Assembly: GCA_004335835.1 (NCBI GenBank)
Contig: RWJK01001786.1
Span: 8,541 to 20,938 of the forward strand
Direction of reading: 5' to 3'
Origin: Scenedesmus sp. ARA3
Lineage: Eukaryota; Chlorophyta; Chlorophyceae; Sphaeropleales; Scenedesmaceae
DNA: 12,398 nucleotides
Shown here: piece after piece, positions 8,266 to 12,398 of the stretch
How positions within the stretch are numbered: position 1 is the stretch's first letter
How the letters are laid out: each line of letters starts with the position of its first letter
Notes under the pieces: model-generated
Told to the model about the DNA's origin: nothing
The model's input: the letters and a program-made list of their open reading frames with translations, nothing else
Database searches by the model: none
Made by a program: the position numbers and the translations under genes

Positions 8266-8649
8266 GCAGGCCTTCTTGTGCTGCGGCCAGTGGGCAAACA
8301 GGCACTCCTGCAGGACCAGCGCAGGGCAGCATACACTTAAAATCAGCGTGCAGCAGGGTCAGCGCGCGCGCGCATTGCAGGCTTGCATGCAAGAGAACCC
8401 AGGCGAAACAGCAGCTGCAACATGGCGAGACGTCAGGCAGCAGCTGCAGCATGAAGCCACTCTCTCACACGCAAACTGCTTACAGATTTGTCCAACATCA
8501 TCTACACCAGTCACTTCTTGTCAACTCACCTTGCTGCAGAAGCAGGCTCTTTGGCAGCCTGAGCACTGCATGCCGCCCACCCGCCGCAGCTCACTGCCAC
8601 GCGCCTTGCTGCCTGCTGTGCCCAGGTTGCTGCAGCCGGGGTGGTTGCA
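8266..8649 (-). other. MYND zinc finger of copy C
   Basis: Ligands are C-NHPG-C, QCSGC, FCSKEC and HWPQHKKAC. The usual Tyr of YCS is Phe, and the residue after SGCQ is Arg instead of Ala, which is closer to the common MYND form. Intron 3 splits the finger at the same codon as in A and B. Confidence 0.82.
8308..8529 (-). other. Intron 3 of copy C
   Basis: Donor GTGAGT, acceptor CCTGCAG, 222 nt on the minus strand, homologous to intron 3 of copy A. It contains an alternating GC run at 8362-8373 that is shorter in A. An in-frame TGA occurs two codons after the donor. Confidence 0.8.
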
Positions 8650-8902
8650 GCACCAGCGCAGCGGCAGCGCAGTGCTGGCTGCTTCCACCCACGCCTGCAG
8701 GCGGCCGCTGGCCAGCAGCTGCTGCAGCGCCTGCACCTGCTGCTGCTCTGGCGTGGCGCCCCAAATGCCACGCGCAGCACACTTCTGAAACTTCCTATCT
8801 TGTTTTCCACCTGCTAGGCCGGCCATGAAGGCTGAAACGCGCTCCCTGCCAACAAACACCGCATAGCTTCTGCGATACAAGCTAAAGTGCCAGCGCGACA
8901 GC

Positions 8903-8938
8903 ATGCCTCGTGCCTGCAGCATGCCTCGTGCCTGCAGC
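8903..8938 (-). repeat. 18-bp exact tandem duplication in exon 3 of copy C
   Basis: ATGCCTCGTGCCTGCAGC on the plus strand is present twice, at 8903-8920 and 8921-8938. It repeats six residues in frame, giving MLQARGMLQARGML. Copies A and B have a single unit (MQGHGML and LQAQGML). Confidence 0.9.
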
Positions 8939-9697
8939 ATGTCCCTGATGCTTTGCTGCTCTGCTTGCCTGCTGCTGCTGCGGCTGCTGCTTCTGCGGCC
9001 CAATTCACACATCTGCAGCACCTGCTGCACTGCTGGCAGCACCTCCACCTGCAGCTGCTGCTGGTGCTGCTGCAGCAGCGGCAGCGACGCTGCTGCTGCA
9101 GCCTGCTTGCCAGCAGCTGCCCCAACTGCTGCTGGCGCACACCAGCTGCCGAGCACCAGCTGCAGCACATGCAGGCCGTCATCTAGCAGCCCTAGTGACT
9201 CAACTGTATCATACAGCAAGTCTTGATTTGCTGTGTCGCCCCAGGACTGCTGCTGCCGCTGCTGCCGTCCACCACCGGTGCTATGGCATCCTGCTACTGC
9301 TGCTGCCAGCAGCCGCTGCGAGGCCTGCTGCAGCCAGGTCAGCCCCAGCTGCAGGCAGCGCAGCAGCAGCACCGCCCAGGGCAGGCCACCTGGCAGACTG
9401 CTGATGCTGCGCTGCCGCCCTTTTGCCAGAGGTTCTGCGGGCGAGGCGCCAAGCAGCATTGCTGCTGCAGCATGCTGCACATGCTCCAGCACGCGCGCTG
9501 CATTGGTGCCCTCCCTGCTTTTGACAGGATCCATTGCTGCATAGGAATCAGGAGCATGTGCTGCCAGCACTTTGACAGCGCTAACATACAGGCTTAGCAG
9601 CTGAGGGGCGCTAGCTGCAGGAACCGTCTCTGCACTGGTAGCTGGCAGCTGATGTGCTGCTGCTGCTTCCTCTGCCTTGCCTGCACCCTGCGTGCCC

Positions 9698-9699
<2 letters not shown>

Positions 9700-9741
<42 letters not shown>
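9700..9741 (-). repeat. (GCA)14 poly-Ala tract in copy C
   Basis: Fourteen pure GCA codons on the minus strand, at the place where copy B has thirty. Confidence 0.92.
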
Positions 9742-9744
<3 letters not shown>

Positions 9745-10051
9745 CTCCTCAGCTGACACCATGAGCAGCGGGCCAAACCTATCTGTGTCAGCCCACAGCA
9801 GGTCAATTGCTGTCCGCCACAAGCTTTCCACGCTCTTACTGCTCCAGTCTGCCTTGTTCTGCACCAACTTCACATGCACCACGTGCTCCAGCATCGCTGC
9901 TGTGGGCCGCGCAAGCTGCCTCCATGCCTCGTCAATCTGCTCGTTGCGCGTGAAGACAGCCGAGGTGGCCAGAATGCCAATGAGCATCTCAAGCAGCTTG
10001 TCCAGCTGCTGCTGCTCGGTAGCGCTGCTGCTGTCTGCTTGCCGCTCCTCT

Positions 10052-10053
<2 letters not shown>

Positions 10054-10086
<33 letters not shown>
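10054..10086 (-). repeat. (CAG)11 poly-Gln tract in copy C exon 3
   Basis: Eleven CAG codons in the Gln/Glu-rich start of exon 3. A and B have shorter, Glu-interrupted versions. Confidence 0.9.
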
Positions 10087-10088
<2 letters not shown>

Positions 10089-10252
10089 CCTCCTGCTGTT
10101 GCAGATCTATCTTGATCATCATCTTGCGCACCTACGCAGCAGCAAAAACATTAATTGCACATTGTTGGCAAACCAGAGATTGGTGCGTGGCATGCAAGGC
10201 TGTAGAGGCAAAGAAGCTGAATGCACGCTGTGACAGCAGTGACTTAGCGAAA

Positions 10253-10344
10253 CCATCACTGCAGTGCCCACAGGCACAAGCAGCACGGCCAGCTCAGCCC
10301 AGCACAGCACCACCCAGATGCCAGCCAAGCTGTGCCCAAGCTGA
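10253..10344 (-). repeat. 24-bp minisatellite cluster, distal part of intron 2 of copy C
   Basis: Units read on the minus strand at 10344-10321 (24), 10320-10297 (24), 10296-10277 (20) and 10276-10253 (24). The last, ending GGGCACTGCAGTGATGG, is closest to the consensus. Confidence 0.5.
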
Positions 10345-10449
10345 GTTAACTTTTCAGACCCAATCAACAAAATAGCTTTTTGAACTGTACGTCTGTAGCT
10401 TTAGCCAGTCGCACAACACTCTGCCTTTTCAATTCAGTGACGGTAACAT

Positions 10450-10520
10450 CCAGCCCAACAATCCCCAGGGGACCAGCTCAGCAGCACCCAGTGACACCAT
10501 CACAGCAGTGCTCAGTCACA
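10450..10520 (-). repeat. 24-bp minisatellite cluster, donor-proximal part of intron 2 of copy C
   Basis: Three units on the minus strand at 10520-10497 (24), 10496-10473 (24) and 10472-10450 (23). The first matches the unit of copy A at nearly every base. Confidence 0.65.
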
Positions 10521-10987
10521 CCAGCCCAGCCCCTGCCACCACTCACCAGCTTCAGCAGATCAGCCATGCTGGATTCATCGTCTGCATCCTTGCTGCTGCC
10601 CCCATCTTCACTCGCTGCTGCTTCTGATTCCTCCCCCTTATCCGCAGCAGCGGCAGTGGCAGTGCGGCGTGATGGCCACACATAAGCAAGCATGGATGTA
10701 ACCATGGAAGACAAGGTGCGTGGCGCTGGCTGCTCCTCATTGCCTGCATCACTGTCGCTGTCTGTGCCATTTTTTGTTGACCGCAGCATCACGGACTGTG
10801 TGCATGCCAGTGCTGCCTCAGCCGCCTTTGCCGCAATCCCTGCATCCACCTGCCACAGGTTGTGTGCCGCCTCGAGCAGCATCAGCGCTGCCGGCTGTGC
10901 AATGCGCAGCAGCGCATCAAAATGATCCACAGCCTGCTCCTCAGCACAGGGCACAAGCTTGTGTACCTCCTCGCTGCAGGCCCTGAA

Positions 10988-10995
10988 CATCAAAA
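10988..10995 (-). other. Frameshifting insertion in copy C exon 2
   Basis: Between GTTGAC and TTC, copy C has TTTTGATG (8 nt) where copy B has CAG (4507-4509). The net gain of 5 nt creates a TGA at 10992-10990 and changes frame. Homology with B returns immediately in the new frame. Confidence 0.75.
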
Positions 10996-11552
10996 GTCAA
11001 CCACTGCCCCAAACCTCTCAGGGCTGCTAATGTATCTGATGGTGTAGCTGGCTGCAGCGAGAACCTCTGGAAATGGCGCTGCTGCTGCCTGCTGCTCTGA
11101 CAGGCCACACTCTCGCAGCATGGCCAGCAGGTAGTGGTGCCGGGCCGTGTCCAGGCTGGGCAGCTGCTGCTGCTGCCGCCGCCTGTCGCTGCTGCTCGAC
11201 AGACTGTTGGGTGTGTGCTGCTCGTGGCAGCGCACCTTGATTGCCAAAGTCAGCAGCAGCAGCTGCAGCTGCCGCAGCTCCAGATTGCACTTCAGGTATT
11301 GAAATGCTGCGTCGTCACTCTTGACAACATGTGTCAACGCTGCTGTAGCCAGCGCAGGCTTCGTGCTCACCTGCAGCAGCTTGCAGGAAAGCTCCCGGCT
11401 GTTTCCTGCAAGCAGCCGCAGCGCCAGCCGGATCGCTGCCAGCAGCAGCTCAGCAGCAGGCAGCACAATGTATGGCTCTGGCCCATACCAGCCAAGCTCT
11501 CCATACAGTGTTATCAGCTTCATGGCCATCCGCACTGCTTCCGGCACAGCCC

Positions 11553-11781
11553 GCTGCTGCTGCCTGTACGGCAGAGGCAGCTGAACCCCTGCTGCTAGGG
11601 CTGCTGCAGCTGCAGCATCTGCTGCTGTCAGGTCTGCAGCTGCATTGCTCATGGCTGCAGTGAAGCGCTGCGGGAAGTCCTTTGCCGCAAAGGCCTGTGC
11701 AAGCTGCGTTTTGGTTGCTGCGACCTTCCCGCGCATCAGTGCTGCTGCTGCTGCTGACAGCATAGCCTCTGTGCAAGTCAC
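11553..11781 (-). repeat. 229-nt tract identical to copy B
   Basis: Reverse complement equals 3724-3952 at every base. It is the partner of the gene conversion candidate in exon 2. Confidence 0.85.
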
Positions 11782-11801
11782 CAGTGGCTCTTGCACCTCC
11801 G

Positions 11802-11802
<1 letters not shown>

Positions 11803-11832
<30 letters not shown>
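11803..11832 (-). repeat. (CAG)10 poly-Gln tract, exon 2 of copy C
   Basis: Ten CAG codons near the start of exon 2, after MAALLALMAKRR. Copy B has six Gln codons in the same place. Confidence 0.9.
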
Positions 11833-11834
<2 letters not shown>

Positions 11835-11868
11835 GCCGCTTGGCCATCAGCGCTAACAGCGCTGCCAT

Positions 11869-12051
11869 CTACAGGTCAAGCAGCAGGAGAGGTGCGCTTT
11901 TGAAACACTTGACACACGCCATGAGCAAGCAGCCAACACAGAAACGGTGCAACATCACCGTATTGTTAAAAGCAAGCTTATGATTGGTGTACCAACGCCA
12001 CTGCCACTGGGCAGAGTGGCCATTTGGTTATTTTGATGCAACATCACTCAC
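11869..12051 (-). other. Intron 1 of copy C
   Basis: Donor GTGAGT, acceptor CCTGTAG, 183 nt. It is homologous along its length to intron 1 of copy B, including the 18-mer at 11939-11956. An in-frame TAA eight codons after the donor shows that it must be removed. Confidence 0.78.
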
Positions 12052-12312
12052 CGTTTCGAACAGCATTTGCGGCACACCACGGGTGACAGCAGAGCCTGGC
12101 ATTCTGAGGTTGCGGCCCAGGGCCTGCTCCACATCTTCTGCTACTTGTGAAAGTGAGGCGTATTGTGCCTGGGACATGCCACTGCTGCCCCGGCTGCTCC
12201 AGCGCCCGGCTGTTGTTGCTGCTGCTGCTACTGCTGCTGCTGCCAGAGGCTCCAGCGTCTCTGCAACTCGAAGCCATATCGCCTGTATTGCGGTTTGTTC
12301 CGATTGACTCAT

Positions 12313-12398
12313 TGTTAGCGACCCCCACCCCAACCTTTTTTGACTGCTTCCTGCGCCCAGATTAATCCTGAGTGCTCTGGCAGCACACGACGCGGCGC
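12313..12398 (-). other. 5' flank of copy C, cut by window edge
   Basis: Only 86 nt upstream of the ATG are present. They hold an A/G-rich stretch (AAAAAAGG, then GGGGTGGGGG) just before the start. I see no clear TATA element and no similarity to the upstream region of copy B. Confidence 0.35.

Larger units (their letters stand above)
10132..10546 (-). other. Intron 2 of copy C
   Basis: Donor GTGAGT, acceptor GCGTAG, 415 nt, phase 0, joining ADLLKL to VRKMMIKID. It carries two clusters of the 24-bp minisatellite. Confidence 0.78.
8224..12312 (-). pseudogene. Copy C: full-length MYND-family paralogue, inverted, with frameshift in exon 2
   Basis: On the minus strand the exons are 12312-12052 (87 codons), 11868-10547 (1322 nt, not a multiple of 3), 10131-8530 (534 codons) and 8307-8224 (stop TAG 8226-8224). 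The ATG has A at -3 and the start peptide MSQSEQ matches copy B. In exon 2 the frame reads ...GAVVDF and then TGA at 10992-10990. B reads VVDQF here; C carries 8 nt where B has 3. After the break, homology resumes in another frame (FRACSEE... HFDALL) and continues to ADLLKL. Exon 3 is intact, opening VRKMMIKID with poly-Gln; it has 14 Ala codons in its main run and ends in the MYND first half (QCSGCQRACFCSK). Exon 4 adds ECLFAHWPQHKKAC and a Gln tail. As written, translation ends after 379 residues. An extra small intron could bypass the break, but I found no convincing one. Confidence 0.72.

Noticed and set aside
8132..8828. Plus-strand open frame of 218 codons opposite the end of copy C
   Set aside because: It covers the antisense of exon 4, intron 3 and part of exon 3 of copy C; its Cys/Leu richness comes from CTG runs.

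Overview
The window looks like nuclear DNA of a green alga. Genes are split by short GT-AG introns, coding DNA is GC-rich and saturated with CAG/GCA/CTG triplets, and proteins carry long poly-Ala and poly-Gln runs ending in an algal-style MYND zinc finger. A chlorophycean, possibly a Scenedesmus/Tetradesmus relative, is my best guess from composition and gene style alone. I see no bacterial operons, RNA genes, CRISPR arrays or transposase genes.

Everything recognisable belongs to one gene family present three times. Copy A (+, 1-2475) lacks its 5' part, which lies before the window; its visible part is intact. Copy B (+, 3202-7319) follows head-to-tail. Copy C (-, 12312-8224) faces B tail-to-tail, so B and C form a large imperfect inverted repeat around a spacer of about 0.9 kb. 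The full architecture is four exons with phase-0 introns at matching positions: exon 1 (87 codons), exon 2 (about 440 codons, helical, Ala/Gln/Leu-rich), exon 3 (505-555 codons, Gln/Ala-rich, ending in the first half of the MYND finger) and a short exon 4 (second half of the finger plus a Gln-rich tail).

Both full-length copies are broken, at different places. B lost 14 bp between two CTGGTG repeats in exon 3 (6317-6322). C has a net 5-nt insertion with a TGA stop in exon 2 (10988-10995). The paralogues are mosaics. B and C share a perfectly identical 229-nt tract in exon 2, which suggests gene conversion across the inverted pair. A and C, but not B, share about 160 nt of conserved sequence after the stop codon. 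Intron 2 carries a degenerate 24-bp minisatellite whose unit number differs among copies (1, 4 and about 7).

The protein family's function is unknown. MYND fingers usually bind proteins, so a protein-interaction or regulatory role is plausible. The stretches without genes (2640-3201 and 7320-8061) hold no recognisable gene.
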